A stretch of DNA of 64,000 nt from Megamerina dolium (GCA_963854835.1 OY978526.1:27083073-27147072); one strand, 5' to 3'. Counted from the stretch's first letter, positions 44,343 to 57,814 are shown. Notes: a model not told the origin generated them from the sequence alone. Numbers and translations are program-made.

Positions 44343-45939
44343 TATACCCTGCATAATGCAATATGCATGGTATATTCATTTCGGTCAGATGTTTGTGTCC
44401 ACTTGAAGGAATCTCCGGAGATATAGACATAGATATATATTCGTGATCAGCGTCGATTAAATTTTCGATTTAACGATGTCCGTCCGTCCGTCCGTCTGTC
44501 TGTCACCTGGCTGGTTCGCACGATAACTTGAGTAAATATTGAGCTATTTCGATGAAATTTGGCGTAAGTAATCTATGATCCAAGGGTACGGAGGGGATTG
44601 ATATTGGGCATGATCGGTCAATAGCCACGCCCACACCAAGCATTCAAAGCGACTAACCTCGGAATTTTCAAAATCTTTAACTTGCTATAACTCACATAAT
44701 ATACCACTTGGGACAACAATATTCTGCACATGGAGATATATTATACTACTATATAACCTCACCAAAAGTGGTTGAGCCACGCCTACTTTTTAGCGTAGTT
44801 CTCATACAAAGTGTCTGTACTTCTTTTAAATTGAAACAGCTGTAACTTCTACAATCTTCTGTCCAGAATAACCATAATTGACACTTAGAATAATATCGTA
44901 GTCGGTAATAATATGGCAGAAAATCAGTGTGCCACGCCCACTCCTTTTTGGGTCTCCCATACAAAGTTGCGGAAATTAAAAAAATGTTACCGGTTATAAC
45001 TTGCAAACTATTCAGCGTAGAATAACGAGATTTAAGGTGTGGATTAGTATTGTACGAGCAACTAGGCTCACAGAAAATGGGCGCACCACGCCCACTGTTT
45101 ATCGTAGCCCCCATACAAATTTTAAATTGAAACAGCTGTAACTTCGGCAATCTTCTGTCTAGAATAACCATAATTGACACTTAAATTAATATCATAGTCG
45201 GAAAAAATCTGGCAGAAAATCAGTGTGCCACGCCCACTCCTTCATGAGTCTCCCATACAAAGTCAAGGGAATTAAACTAAAACTTTTAAGCTCCATAACT
45301 TACAAACCATTTAGCGTAGGACAACGAGATTTAAGGTATGGATTAGTATTGTACGAGCAACTAGGCTCACAGAAAATGGGCGCACCATGCCCATTGTTTA
45401 TTGTAGCCCCCATACAAATTTTAAATTTAAACAGCTGTAACTTCGGCAATCTTCTGTCTAGAATAACCATAATTGACACTTAAATTAACATCGTAGTCGG
45501 AAATAATCTGGCAGAAAATCAGTGTGCCACGCCCACTCCTTCATAGGTCTCCCATACAAAGTCGAGCGAATTAAACTAAAACTTTTAAGCTCGATAACTT
45601 ACAAACCATTTAGCGTAGGACAACCAAATTTAAGGTGTGGATTTATATTGAAAAATTTATTAGATAATATACCAGAAAGAGATACGTCACGCCCCCTTTT
45701 TATATAGCTTCCGTACATAGTTTTTTTTTTTTAGGTCAACCCATTGCAACCTATGTAGTTTAGTATTATAGGCATAAATTGATCCTCCAAAATTGGTGAG
45801 GTACGCCTGCTTCTTAATGTAGGTCCTATACAAAGTAGTGGAAGAAAAGGATGGATATACGAGCAAACTTTTTATATATACCTCTACATATGCAGGGTAT
45901 AATTTGGTCGGCCCTAGCCGACTGTAAGGAGATTTTTTT
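44343..45939 (+). mobile_element. mini-me/DINE-1-like element, subfamily B (copy 4)
   Basis: Same structure as copy 3: same ends, same eight CCACGCCCA-type boxes, same T-run and same incidental open frames (the three longest translate identically). By eye the only clear differences inside the element are in the number of GTCC units (shorter here, about 44478-44499). Flanking DNA differs on both sides, so the two copies are separate insertions of one recently active source, unless gene conversion has homogenised them. Confidence 0.75.
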
Positions 45940-48900
45940 AAGTTCATTTTGTATAGAGCGTCCAACTCAACTGATGGTCATAGGATAGGTAGATATATTT
46001 AGAGGAAATATTTTAATGCAAAAATCAATTTGTGGATGGGTGGATCATATATTTCACCCCTAGAATGGCATCACTTAAGAGCGTATTTAATAAAAATTAT
46101 AAAAAAAACCCTAAGAGGTGAAAATTTTTGATACAAAGTAATGATTATGACCTCTGAATATAGTTTAAAGGATATTCGAAGTGTTCCAAAAAAAACAAGC
46201 TGCCTTGCAATGGTCGGCGTTGTGATGATGATAGTTTGAACCCTTGAGGCGATCAAAAATAGCACTCGAATAGAGCGCTCATAGTGCTCAGTTCATTTGA
46301 TTGAGGACCACAACAAGAATAAATTTATTTCATATTTTATTTATTTAATATGAGGCGAGTGCTCCGATGAATTTGATGATTTGATGATGATTTGATGCGA
46401 TGGGAAAGGACGATAATGTTGATTACACGGTGATACGTACCTACAAAATTTGCCTCAAATGAAAGAAAATGGCAAAAATTTCCCGAAACCAACGCATCCG
46501 TTTTCGTGATATCGCCCCTTATCGTTTGAGGATTTTTCACATTTCATCATCATATAAAAAGTGGCTAATATGTGGAAAACGATTGAGAACTTCTACATAT
46601 TTTCGAAACTAGCCTAAATGAAAATAAAATATCCATCGGTATATTTTACTGTTATAAAAAATTACGTTTATTGTATTTTGGTGTCAAATATCTTAAAAGG
46701 AGGAATTTCGATCGATTTTTCAAGATCAAATCCTACATCTCGCAAATTGTTGAAAATTTCAAATTGCTTTCTTCAGGCAATCTATTATCCGAAATATACA
46801 AAAAAAAAAATCATCTGCATATTTTATTGATGAAGAATCGCTCCGTCATGTGTATAGAAGCATCTTACTTGAGTGGCTCACAAATAATTGGAAATTTTAC
46901 TCAATTTTACTCCTCATATGAGTTTTGATAAATAAACAATTTATGAAAACTTAATATTACATTGTGTTGCCTTTATATACAAAGTCAGATTATGGACTGT
47001 TTAAAGTGTTCCCAAAAACAGAGCGCCGAGAGCGATATGGTGGTTGCATGAAAGTTTTGCGTTGGAACGATTCTGGGTTGAACCCTTCTGGCTATAGTTC
47101 TCAGTACGGCTTTATCTGCATAGAGGTGCTAGCAACCGAGATTACAAGATTGAATTTATATTGTAAATAAAATTTTCTCATTAAAAGTGAATTTTCTGAA
47201 ATCTTTAAAAACATATCAAATATTAGAAATGGCAGTGAATGTATTTAAAAAAAAAATAATTTCATTTATAAAAGAATAATATTTTATAATAACAACAACA
47301 ACAACTACTTATTTACATTGTAACACATCATTTTTCATACAACACTCTCATGTGATGCCAATTGCACATTTCAAATACAATTCCCATTCAATTGTAACAG
47401 CTTATTTTTCTTCATCAGCACTTCAATTCATTTAAAAAAGAGTGTCAACATCTTGAAATCGCTAAACACTCGTATACATGTGTGTATGTGTGTAATTTGC
47501 ATTGAAAAAAAAAGGAAATCATTGACAGAAGGAAATGGATGGAGAATATAAGATTGGTAGAGCAGGAAGCGTAAAAATACGCGTTCTAACAACAACGCGT
47601 AACAACATTTAACATGACAATACACTTAGTAAGGTGACACGTATACAATGCAAACATATACAGATACACAGTCATACCAGTATACTGTAATATTCCAGTA
47701 TCTGAATGGATGAGTCTGTCTGATGCCTTTCTTACATTTATTTTTTTTTTGTACGCAAATTTTGATGTGAATAAGCAACAAGCAACATATGCTAACTTCA
47801 TTTACTAACAAGACATGCACACATACACACAGCCACTAACACACTTTTGCATATCTAACACACATCATTGGGATGTCAAAAAAATAAATCGTTTATTTTG
47901 CAAATTTAAAAATGTTACCACCTCTGTTGTTGTTCTTGTTTGTATTGCATACCCTTACGCCAAGAGAGTGAAAGTGCACAAAATCAAATGCGAATTTTTA
48001 TTTACAACAACTGTTGACAGTCGACTCATATAAGTATCTGTAGATGTACATACATTCTTGTAATAGCTACATATAGATGAATATTTGGTATGAGGTTATG
48101 TGGTGTTAGTTTTGGCGCCTGTCGTCCTAATGTCATGTCATCATCAGCAGAAGCAGCAGCATCATCATCATCAGCAGCATTCATCGCCTGCTAACAAAAG
48201 GCGCGTTTTTTTAAATTAATGATGTTTGTGTTCATGCTGTTGATATTGAAGCGCCGTGATGAAATAATAGTTACATCATAGACGCTCATATAGGCATATT
48301 AATATAAGAAGCTTTAAAGTAAGTTACATTATATTACTGTAGGATTTTTTTTTTCTTGAGTTGCACATGTGTGACTTTTCATATCCGTTTGCAATTTTTC
48401 GTTCTGCTCAATTTTTATTTTTGCATTGACGCTCTAAATTGACATTTGGTTGGTTTCATTTCTCTTTTTTTTATAACTTTGTATATCATTGTTGTTGTTG
48501 TCCTTTAAATATGATATGCTTATTATGCTAATGTACTTGTGAGCATTAAATAAGTAAGGATTGTTGTGATTAATGATACATTCCAATATAAGTACGTTCA
48601 AGTGTGCCATATGTAACGTATATACAAGCGTAACTATATAACATAACTACTCGTATGTCATCTTAAAGTAGCATCTTGAGCGATTAAATTGATGATTTAA
48701 CAAAAAAAGGAGATGTAATTTCTTTACATACCGCTTTCCTGCATATCCCATAAATTTCAGCAGTTTCAACTAGTACACGGATGGGTCTAGGATGGATGAT
48801 GGCTTTGGTCCAAATACCAATTTCGAGTATTTTTAAGGCTTCAAATGGCAGAGTGTATTAAAATAATCTTAGACAATGGTCTAGGAGTTCCGGAGCTCCT

Positions 48901-49070
48901 TCATTAGTCCATAAACATACTTTGGTATTCCATGATAAACATTTCGATATGATTTTGGTTTTCACCCATTAGAAGGACTCCGTAGTTCATTGCAACAGTC
49001 GAAAACCACATGTTATTTTGGAATTCCATAAAAAGCATTTCTATATAACGGGTTTTTCAATAGAAATGAT
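45940..49070. other. AT-rich stretch without recognisable genes
   Basis: Contains CAT/CAG trinucleotide-rich sequence at 48138-48182, several A/T runs and GTT repeats. No supported gene. Confidence 0.4.
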
Positions 49071-49159
49071 ATGATTACGCCATGACGTTTCGGCCATATT
49101 TAATGTATCATGATCTGTCATTTGTTTTCCATTGTATTCAGTTTACAAATTCATCGTAA

Positions 49160-49700
49160 ACGTAGTGAATTTGCAGATTTAACCTTTGAATAGCCGATGA
49201 GGCACATTTTGATTTCAATGGTTCGATGAATAAACAAAACTGTCGGTTCTGGTGCGAAGAAAATCCACAAACTATTCACGAACAATCTTTAGATTCGCCT
49301 AAACTGACTGTTTGGTAAGGTGGAATCAATTACTTCTACTTCTTCCAAAATGAAGCTGGTGACATCATCTCTACCAATAGAGAGCAGATTAGATCGATGA
49401 TAATCAACTTTTTATGAACGAAATTGAGAGAAGTTGCTCTTGGCAACATCTAGTTTCAACAAGACGAGGCTACGGGGCACACAGCACGTGAAACAATCGA
49501 ATTATTGTCAGAAAAGTTTGGCAATTCGATTATTTCATGACATTGCGACATTGAAGTTATATTTTAACACCCCTGAACTACTTCCTGTGGGGTTATTTGA
49601 AGTTATGGGGTTATTTGCTTTAAGAGCCGATATTCAAACATCGATTTTGTAGCGGAGCGACCCTAAAGCTTGGAGATAAAGAATAAGAACATTTGGGTGA
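49160..49700 (+). pseudogene. Tc1/mariner-type transposase relic
   Basis: Readable order: DEAHFDFNGSMNKQNCRFW (first catalytic D, from about 49196), CEENPQTIHEQSLDSPKLTVW, FFQNEAGD (49344-49367), NREQIRSMINNFL, FQQDEATGHTARETIELLSE (second catalytic D), KFGNSIIS, then a decayed third block. Three or more stops and shifts. It is the same group as the relics at 16870 and 27345, but better preserved in the second catalytic block. No terminal repeats identified. Confidence 0.7.
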
Positions 49701-50760
49701 AACACTGTATTTAGATGATCAAATTAATGTATGCCGTTGGGAAATTATTTGTCGATTTGCAGATGCCTTTAATTTCACTTTGTAGAGCAGCATCCATAAG
49801 GAGTACAGATAGGGACTAAACCTGTTCACAAAACATGTTCATAAGAATAATAAAGAATATACTTACTTGCAATAGCGAAAACTAAATTTGCAGCTATTCG
49901 AGCTAACAATAACACAAAGTTCCCAATAATCAAACTTGAATCTTTAATTTTTGGTGTTGAAATGGTGTCGCCACAACTACCAATAGGTGAATTTGTCTTG
50001 CCCACTCGCCTCTACCTCTAAGATTCATTCAAAATTTCTTTTCATGTTTTAAGCGAATTTAATTTGTTGCTAATATAGAGTACCTGCTATACTAAATAAT
50101 ATTAAATATTGTAAAAACAAATTTTGGTGATTCAGTGTTTAATTTCCACAAAATTTGTTCTATTTTAAACGTAAACAATATAAATAAATAAATACCAATA
50201 ACCCACTAAAGTAACAACAACTCACAGCTGTACTTGCACACGACGATAAATAAGGAGACCAATCGTTCAAAAAAATTTTTTTTTGAATTGTAAATGAGTG
50301 ACTACATTAAAACCAATCTGTTCAGATTTTTTGCTATAAAATAAAAAAAAACACACACAATTCATGCTAAAAAATTTACAATTTCCAAAAAAGGCGTTTT
50401 CTTGAATCGTCGAGGAATTTTTCATCCCAGATATGATAATTCTGTTTACTCACTAATTCATTCAATCGAATATACATACGTTGCACTAATAAAGTGCTAA
50501 TAATTACTTCTGTTCTAGGAATTATTTCATTACTTGAGTTATTTTGATCTTATAAGTAAAATATAAAATTGACTGGTCGAGGAAATGTCTAGTTCTAGTT
50601 TAGTCCTAAAAATGACATTTCAAAAATAAAGACTGGGATATATTATAATTGAAATTAATTTCGTTGAAATACTTGCAGCGCAAAATAAATAAAAATTCAA
50701 GGATATTAAGAACTTCTTCTCCTTCTTAAGTACTTCAACAGCTGGCCACCTTACCCATAA
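49701..50760. other. Upstream AT-rich DNA of the repeat-bearing secreted gene
   Basis: No element or gene recognised apart from the promoter at its right edge. Confidence 0.35.
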
Positions 50761-50774
50761 TTCTATTCTCATAG

Positions 50775-50784
50775 TATAAATAGC
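50775..50784 (+). promoter_or_regulatory. TATA box of the repeat-bearing secreted gene
   Basis: GTATAAATAGC context, TATAAATAG at 50775-50783, 76 bases before the ATG. A TCAACA initiator-like sequence lies near 50813, slightly further than ideal. The box matches those of the other secreted-peptide genes in the window. Confidence 0.6.
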
Positions 50785-50850
50785 ACAATTTCAATTTTTA
50801 AACATTTATTAATCAACAAGTTAATAGAATATAAAGCAACGAAATTTAAA

Positions 50851-51294
50851 ATGAAATTAAAAATGAAATTGATCATTTTTGTGATTTTTTGTCTATTCAT
50901 CTTTGGTACAATTGCCAGGAAAGATCTAAGAAGAAAATTTCCAAATGCTAAACTAATATCAAAAACAATAAAATCACAAACAATAATTAAAAGACGTCCC
51001 ACCAATACAGAAAATATTAAACATCTAAAATCACCCAGTGCCGAGAGTGGTTTGCCAGATACCAGTGTTGATATCTCAAATTCAAATATTAATGCTTCAC
51101 TAATATCAAAAACAAATAAAACACAAGCAAATATTAAAACACGTCCTACCGCTTCAGAAAATAAAAAAGATCTAAAATCACCCAGTGCCAAGAGTGATTT
51201 GCCTGGTACCAGTGTTAATAACTCAAATTCACATGTTGATGAGGATATACCATGGTTCGATAAAGTTCGAGACTTTCTTAAAAAACATGTTTAA
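50851..51294 (+). CDS. Secreted protein with two 47-residue repeats
   Basis: A 147-residue precursor. Residues 1-22 are a signal peptide (LIIFVIFCLFIFGTIA). Residues 33-79 and 82-128 are two aligned 47-residue repeats sharing LISKT, K-x-Q-x-x-IK-x-RPT, EN, LKSPSA-[EK]-S and LP-x-TSV-x-x-SNS. The C-terminus (VDEDIPWFDKVRDFLKKHV) is a separate amphipathic block outside the repeats. No mature cysteines. Basic pairs (RR, KRR, KK) could be processing sites, giving repeat-derived peptides, but this is not shown. AATAAA follows near 51358. The antisense open frame (50769-51191) is a shadow. I do not recognise the family; secretion is well supported. Confidence 0.75.
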   Translation: MKLKMKLIIFVIFCLFIFGTIARKDLRRKFPNAKLISKTIKSQTIIKRRPTNTENIKHLKSPSAESGLPDTSVDISNSNINASLISKTNKTQANIKTRPTASENKKDLKSPSAKSDLPGTSVNNSNSHVDEDIPWFDKVRDFLKKHV

Positions 51295-51359
51295 TTCACT
51301 CATATATTTTTTCACATATGTTATGTATATATTTAACTGAATGATATTTTTTCTTAAAA

Positions 51360-51920
51360 TAAATAATTTATTTTTAATCAATGGCTTTTATTTTTGTGTT
51401 AATAGATAGCTAAGGCTAAAAATACAAGATCTGGAAGCACAAGAATTATTTTAAAGAAATTAGTAAAGAACATATCATTTAAAATTAACCCTCAAAACTT
51501 TCTGACAGCATTTGAAAATTGTGTAAAAAATCCAAATGTGGAAAAGGCAATAAATCGTTTCAGGCTTTCCAAGAAACAACCCATTCTTTGACTCTTCTTT
51601 CAAATGAAAGTGATGCTTAGCTGTGATCGGACGAGAAAATGTCTGTTGATGACTTGTTTTTATATAGACTGGACCCATATTACTGAAAGTAGACAATTGT
51701 AGCCATGTTACAAATTGCTTTTTCGTACATCTCCATGAATTGCGACCATCTCATGATGGTTTCATTGGGTTCAAGCAGTTGATCCCCATCGATAGTGATG
51801 TATGGTCGGAGTTACCGTACTTATCGTATTATAATCACTTTTCATCGTCATATTCCTCTTCTTAAAGTTTGAGATTCAGCAAGTAGCTCCCAATTTCCTT
51901 GACTTTGAATCTCAGCCTAT
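51360..51920. other. Unassigned DNA downstream of the repeat-bearing gene
   Basis: No supported feature. The right edge leads into the SINE. Confidence 0.35.
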
Positions 51921-51925
51921 GGTTG

Positions 51926-52250
51926 GTGCCGTAGCTCAGTGGTTAGTGTGTTGCCCTTCTGATGCTTATGTGGCGGATTCAATCCTCGACTGAGACAACA
52001 TTAATATTGAAAATATTTTTCTTTCGAACGCTGTCCACCTGTTGACAAGTAATTGGCAATTTAACCGGCAATAACAATTTGCCATAAGAAATGCTCCTTA
52101 AAGAGCTTTGTCACAGAACACACAGAAAAAGTGATGTCACAGTTTAAAACCGACTAATATACATAAGTAGGTCCCTTCTAAGACTGTGTAAATTTAATAC
52201 GCACAACAGAACTGGGCCTTTCTGGCCTAATTGTGTCCTCTTAGGCCACA
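51926..52250 (+). repeat. tRNA-derived SINE
   Basis: Head GGTGCCGTAGCTCAGTGG with box A, then GGCGGATTCAATCC as box B. The body has TTTCTTTCGAACGCTGTCC, AAAAGTGATGTCACAG and AAGTAGGTCCCTTCTAA. The 3' end is replaced by a GGGCCTTTCTGGCCTAA ... AACTTAACCTAAC stretch that also resembles the edge of the reverse SINE at 1003. Confidence 0.75.
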
Positions 52251-54660
52251 ATAACTTAACCTAACTTATCAGCCTAAAGACTTCATATACTGAGTACTAG
52301 AAAGAAGGGTTTTCAGCGTATGAATGAATGAAGAGTGAAAATGACTTCACACTTTTACAGCTCTGATATAAACCAATAACAATATGTTCGAACCGATCAA
52401 CTGTGGTCGCCGTAACTTCCTACAATCATACTAAGCGCTTTAACTGCAAATTAGCTTTTGAAGCAGCATATTTAGCCAATATCTCTATTTCTTTGGCACA
52501 AACATTTCGCGCCTAACGATAAAACTTCACGATGAAGTTGGCTGTTGCATTGCCATATGGAAAAAAAGTTCAGGTAATTCCATCTATCGAGAAATATTGG
52601 GAAATAGACTCAATGTTTTTCGATGAGTCAAAATTTTCTCAGAACAAAGATGACTTTATTTATTGTCTTACGCATTAAAGTTAGTAACAAAAAAAAATAT
52701 TTTTCTGAAAATTTTTCCGCAATCTGATACCTTTTGTTTAAAAAAAAAATATTTTTGAATATCATCAACCAGTAACCAGGAAGTTGACCAAAATCACCAA
52801 GGATATAGGCCACATTTTAACTGTTTTCCTACTTGACATCTATTGTGTGCTTCACTTTCCAAGCTTACGTGGAGTTTGGAGCTCCTATTGAGCATAGACA
52901 ATATTTTTTGTAGCTTCAATTGATTAGCAGAACTTTTCTTAATGTCGGATTAATGCTAACATCCATCGTAAGTGACATTTTTCTATAAACTTTTACATTT
53001 TTTACTATATTTATTAATGAAACAGAATGTATTAATTGTCATTTCGAAAATACTTCCACGTAACTTTTCTCTGATAAAAAAATAAAAATTGTAATTTGAA
53101 TGTCTATAAAAGAGGTAAATGTCGAAACTGAGTGGGGAAAATTTCTAATAACGCTCTGTTTACAAATTATAAGCATTCTGATAAATTAGGGTTTAGCGTC
53201 TCATTCTCATTTTCATTTCTTCTCTTTCATCATATTGTTATTCGTTTTTGAACCATCAACATATTGTACTACATATACAATGGTTTTGTATTACCCAAAT
53301 CATTCGATTATTCACGTTATTTATATGCCTACAGTATTTACTTAATCAATGACGTACCAATAGTCAATGGCAAATAATCAAAAAATCAAACAATTGACAT
53401 TCAATATGGTCTAATTTTTTACGCTACCATTACACAAATTATAAATAATAATCCCTAACAATGTTTGATTCGCAAAAAAAAAAACCCCATTCCCTTGTAT
53501 AAACTCAAAATACTAGAAATGGAGTCATTCAAAAGTGTATACACAAAAACTGAATGTACTCATACTAATAATATATGGAGTACAACACAAATAGACCATA
53601 GGTCCCCTGAGAGGAAATGTCATTGGAGTGAAGTGTACACATTGTGAGTAGAATCGATAGCACATATAATAATAATAATCAAACAAAACGCGAAAGTCAC
53701 TAGTAAGTATGATACATAATTGAAATTGAAGAACTTACTCACGCACTCAGCCACATTAAGTCTGCCAAAAACGATTCGTAGGAAGATGTACGTAAAAGAA
53801 TAAGTGATGTACATACGTACCCTTATTTTGATCTAATCAAGAATAAATAGAAAGCATGACAACAATATTGGCTCACTCGAAATTCGATTCCAATAAATAA
53901 TATTGAAAAATTGCTAGGTAGATATTGTAATTCAAAGGTAAACAAGCTCTTTTTGTTTTTGTTTTCTATGTTCACATTAGACAGAAAATTGAAGCAAAAG
54001 ATGAAAATTAATGAAAATTATTAAATTGTCTGATGTTCTTTATGCTTTAAATTACGTTCAATAAACAAAAATATTCCTCATACATACATACATATTTTAT
54101 CATATTCAGTAAAACTAAATAATAATGCATTTGACATTAAGCATAAATATTAGGTACTATGTAAATCATGCAATGTATATATATATCATCAGATTTGAGG
54201 GCTAACCAAACAAAAGAAGAGACGAGAAAATTCAAGGAAAATTCTATAGAAATTAACCCAAAAATAAATGGAAATTTTCCACATAATTAAATATCTAACA
54301 CATAGAGCAGAATACAAATAGTACTTCAGAGAATGCATAGCATTAACATAATGCATAAGTAATAAGGATGAAAAAGTCCTTCAACATTTACTAATGGCAG
54401 CGACAACTGCACTCAAAAGCCTCAAATTAATACACAGCACTAAAACGCACAACCACACCAGCGGGTATATTTATACACATTACACAAGCATATAGGGTGT
54501 TCCATGCAACAAAGATAATTCTTAGGTGACACAGACAAGACAAAATTCAGTATTTTGGGAAAATGTCAACAAAAAAATTTCTTCGTTGCAATCTTAATAT
54601 CAAAGGGAAAGAATATTAAACAAGAAATGCAAAACAGTCAAATAATATTAAATAAATTAA
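52251..54660. other. AT-rich stretch without recognisable genes
   Basis: No supported gene, repeat boundary or motif. Confidence 0.35.
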
Positions 54661-54685
54661 ATAATACCATAGCCTTAATGTAAAT

Positions 54686-55503
54686 GTGGGCATAGCCCCC
54701 ATGCTTTTCAACCTGGTAATGGATTTACTTACGCGCGACATCCAAGACAGCCTTCCATGGACATTTTTATACACAGACGACGTTGTGCTACTTGCCGAAA
54801 ATAAAGCTGCTCTACTTGAATCAAATGGCTTGAGGGTAAGCCGCAGCAAAACCGAGATGATTGAATTCCAGTTCGAAGGAGAAAGCGAAAAAACCTGCCT
54901 AAAACTTGGCAGCGATTCCATCAAGAATGTTGAAAGCTTCAAATACCTTGGCTCGCATATTAGTGTAAATGGCACGCTTGACAAAGAAATATCGCATAGG
55001 ATCCAATGTGGGTGGCAGAGCTGGAGAGCCACATCAGCCGTTCTTTGCGACAAGCGGATGCCACAACACATAAAAGACAAAATCTACAAATCTATTGTCA
55101 GACCAACAATGCTTTATTCCTCTGATTGCTGGGCGATACCGCAGAACCTACAACAAAAACTACATGTGACGGAAATGCGTATGCTACGTTGGGGCAGTGG
55201 TGTTACCCTACTCGATAAACTCCAGAATAGGTACGTCCGTGGAAGCAGCAAGGTAGCGCCTATCACAGATAAGCTGCAAGAAAATCGCCTCCGTTGATAT
55301 GGTCATGTAATGAGGAGACCGGAAGATCATGTATTGAGGAGAACATTGGCAATGGAAGAGAATAAAAGAGGCCCAGGAAGACCACTTCGAACTTGGAGCA
55401 ACTTAATAAAATCCGATTTGCGTAGCAAGAACCTAAACGAGGAGACGACACAGGATCGCACGACCTGGAAATATCGTACAAGAAGAGATGACCCGAAATA
55501 GGA
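54686..55503 (+). pseudogene. RTE-like LINE reverse-transcriptase relic
   Basis: A 203-codon open frame continued in the next by a shift near 55297. Readable motifs: IAPMLFNLVMDLLTRDIQ (domain B), WTFLYTDDVVLLAEN (domain C; YADD changed to YTDD), GLRVSRSKTEMIEFQF, FKYLGSHISVNGTLDKEI, RIQCGWQSWRA, IVRPTMLYSSDCWA, EMRMLRWGSGVT, then RYGHVMRRPEDHVLRR-like text and GPGRPLRTW. Very typical of RTE-type ORF ends. It lacks endonuclease and the first reverse-transcriptase motifs. Decay is mild compared with the copy at 19794. Confidence 0.8.
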
Positions 55504-57720
55504 AAAAGCTAGGACAAAGAAGAAAAAGAGATTCGCTTTTTTTTTTTTTTTGAAAGCGAGCTTACCTCAATTTCAGTAAAAACTATGACAGATAGACGGA
55601 TATAGGTTCGAATATGTATACTTCTGGATCGAAGGTAAGTGTGATTTGCATCCGTCAGCATTCATTTTCAAACATACTCGGTCATTGTTCATTGATTTCA
55701 GTCCTATAACTTTCTACTTTCTTGTGCAAAAAATATATATGAGAAACCATACTGTCGTATGAGAGGTAGTAGTGATTTTCAGCCGATTGTGTACCCACTC
55801 TTTAATTCTACCATACGTTAGTAAATGCAATTACATGTACCAGGATTCATCTTGATGGCTTTATATTTTCTTGGACAAAATATGCAAAAATACGTACAAA
55901 ATCATAGTTTTGTATGTGGAAATATTTCAAGAATTTCAAGAAATACATCAAGAATTTCGGCTTGATATCTGTCAAATTTTCATGCGAAAAGTGTGAAAAC
56001 ATCCACACGGAATCATATTTTTGTATGAAAATTAGATGCATTTTTCATCCGATTCCACCCATACTGAAGCTCGTCTGTTGTACTAGGAAATATCTGGGTA
56101 TTAACCATACAGAAACTATTTGTTATTACGCCAAAACCTTTATTTCAATTCGACAAAAAAAGATTTTTTCGCTAAACACGATTAAAGTCATTTAAAAATC
56201 GGTTGATTTGTGGGACACCCTGTGTAAATAGAGTCATGTTAGAAATGTCATCAGCAATACTACTACATTTGATCTTTTTGTTTTTTTGCTATGCTGGACA
56301 TTCACGTAGTTTGAAAAGTTTGGTAATTTTTTCATTAGTAGATATTATAGATTATTACTTGTAGATTTCATTTACGGAAGCTCCCAATAAGTCTAAATAT
56401 CACAACGATCTCCGAAAACAATTCATTGTCTTTCATTTCTATTTTATAGATTAAATTTGAATGATATTGAAAGTAATCTACTAATATGTATTAGCCTATT
56501 CTGAAGGGTAGTACTTTTGTAACATTGGCATTCTTTGCTGCCGAAGTACTTGCTAAATTCTTGTCGACATGTAGAGCACCTCTGGAATTATCATAAGTAT
56601 TTTTGTCGTTTAAAAAAGAATGAATGGACCGGCTCTGGAATTCAATCTGTAGCTTTTTTCACAATCCAAAGCCACTAATCAGTGTTCTTGTTACTTTTCA
56701 AACTTCAGCCAGAATTACGAGCAACAACAGCAATGATTAATCCTGATGGACGTATGTAATTGTGGAAACAAACCAAAAAACCAAAAACAAAAGCGGATTT
56801 ATTTTCCTCGTTGAAATCTATTTTAATTTCACCTTTTTATCTGCAAAACTACAGACAAATGATTTGTACTAATCGGACACACGCCACTTTCAAAGTGGCA
56901 AAAAAAAAACAAAAATCAAAGAAAAAGGGCACTTCAACCTTTAGCTTATCCAATTTCAGGCCGCATTATGTTCTATTCTGTTTATAGATGTCGCATCAAC
57001 TAAATCCCCACGCTACAACTCTAAGGATAATAGTACATATATAGGTAAGTAAGGTATGTATTAATTATGATCACACCAATATTCTTCCAATTCCACCACC
57101 ATGCAATATATTGCTTATGATGATGAATGCTTACAATTCGTTTGATGATTGCATTTATTTTGATGCTGGCCTTTAATGAAATTTATGACACTAGTTAGAA
57201 ACACCTAATGAGTTGATTTTTCTTTCGGTATATTTAACACATACGCTCATTAATTTTTAATTTTTATAAAAAGCACATTACCTTTTGCCCCAAAAATTAT
57301 AATTGTTTTAATGTTTGCTAGTGATTAATTGGGCTTGAACGAAGGTGACAGCATTGGTACGAGAGAAACTACAGTGATTCGTTATTCATTCGTAATTATC
57401 CGGAAAAATATCCTCTATTAACAAATGTGACACAAAAGCTCTGTCGTTCGGAATAAGTAAAATTTCATAGTGTGATTTTAGGCTAATTTAATTAAATTCA
57501 AATTAAAAACACAATCAAATTTTAGATTCCTACGTTTTCTCTTAAAACATTTCAATGCAACATCTTTCTGCACACTTAATATGAAATATGTTTGAAATTG
57601 TCGCAAAAGACTGTGAGTCACAATATTATGCTTCTTTGGTAACGTTTTGAAAAAAGCTATATTAAAACTATAGTATAAAAATAATCAATATATTGAACGA
57701 AATAAAAAAAAAATCATTGT
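55504..57720. other. AT-rich stretch; small SINE-like fragment at its end
   Basis: No genes supported. At about 57425-57470 AAAAGCTCTGTCGTTCGGAATAAG resembles the TGTTCTGCCGTTCGGAACC block of the SINE; too short to be sure. Confidence 0.3.
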
Positions 57721-57814
57721 CACAGCAATTTAAATGAAAAATAATTGTATTTTTTTTTTTTGCTTTATTTTCATTTTGTAATGTCACACAAAATGTTGTG
57801 AGATGGCTCTTTAC

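Noticed and set aside
50769..51191. 140-codon minus-strand frame
   Set aside because: Antisense shadow of the secreted repeat protein; its apparent repeats mirror those of the sense gene.
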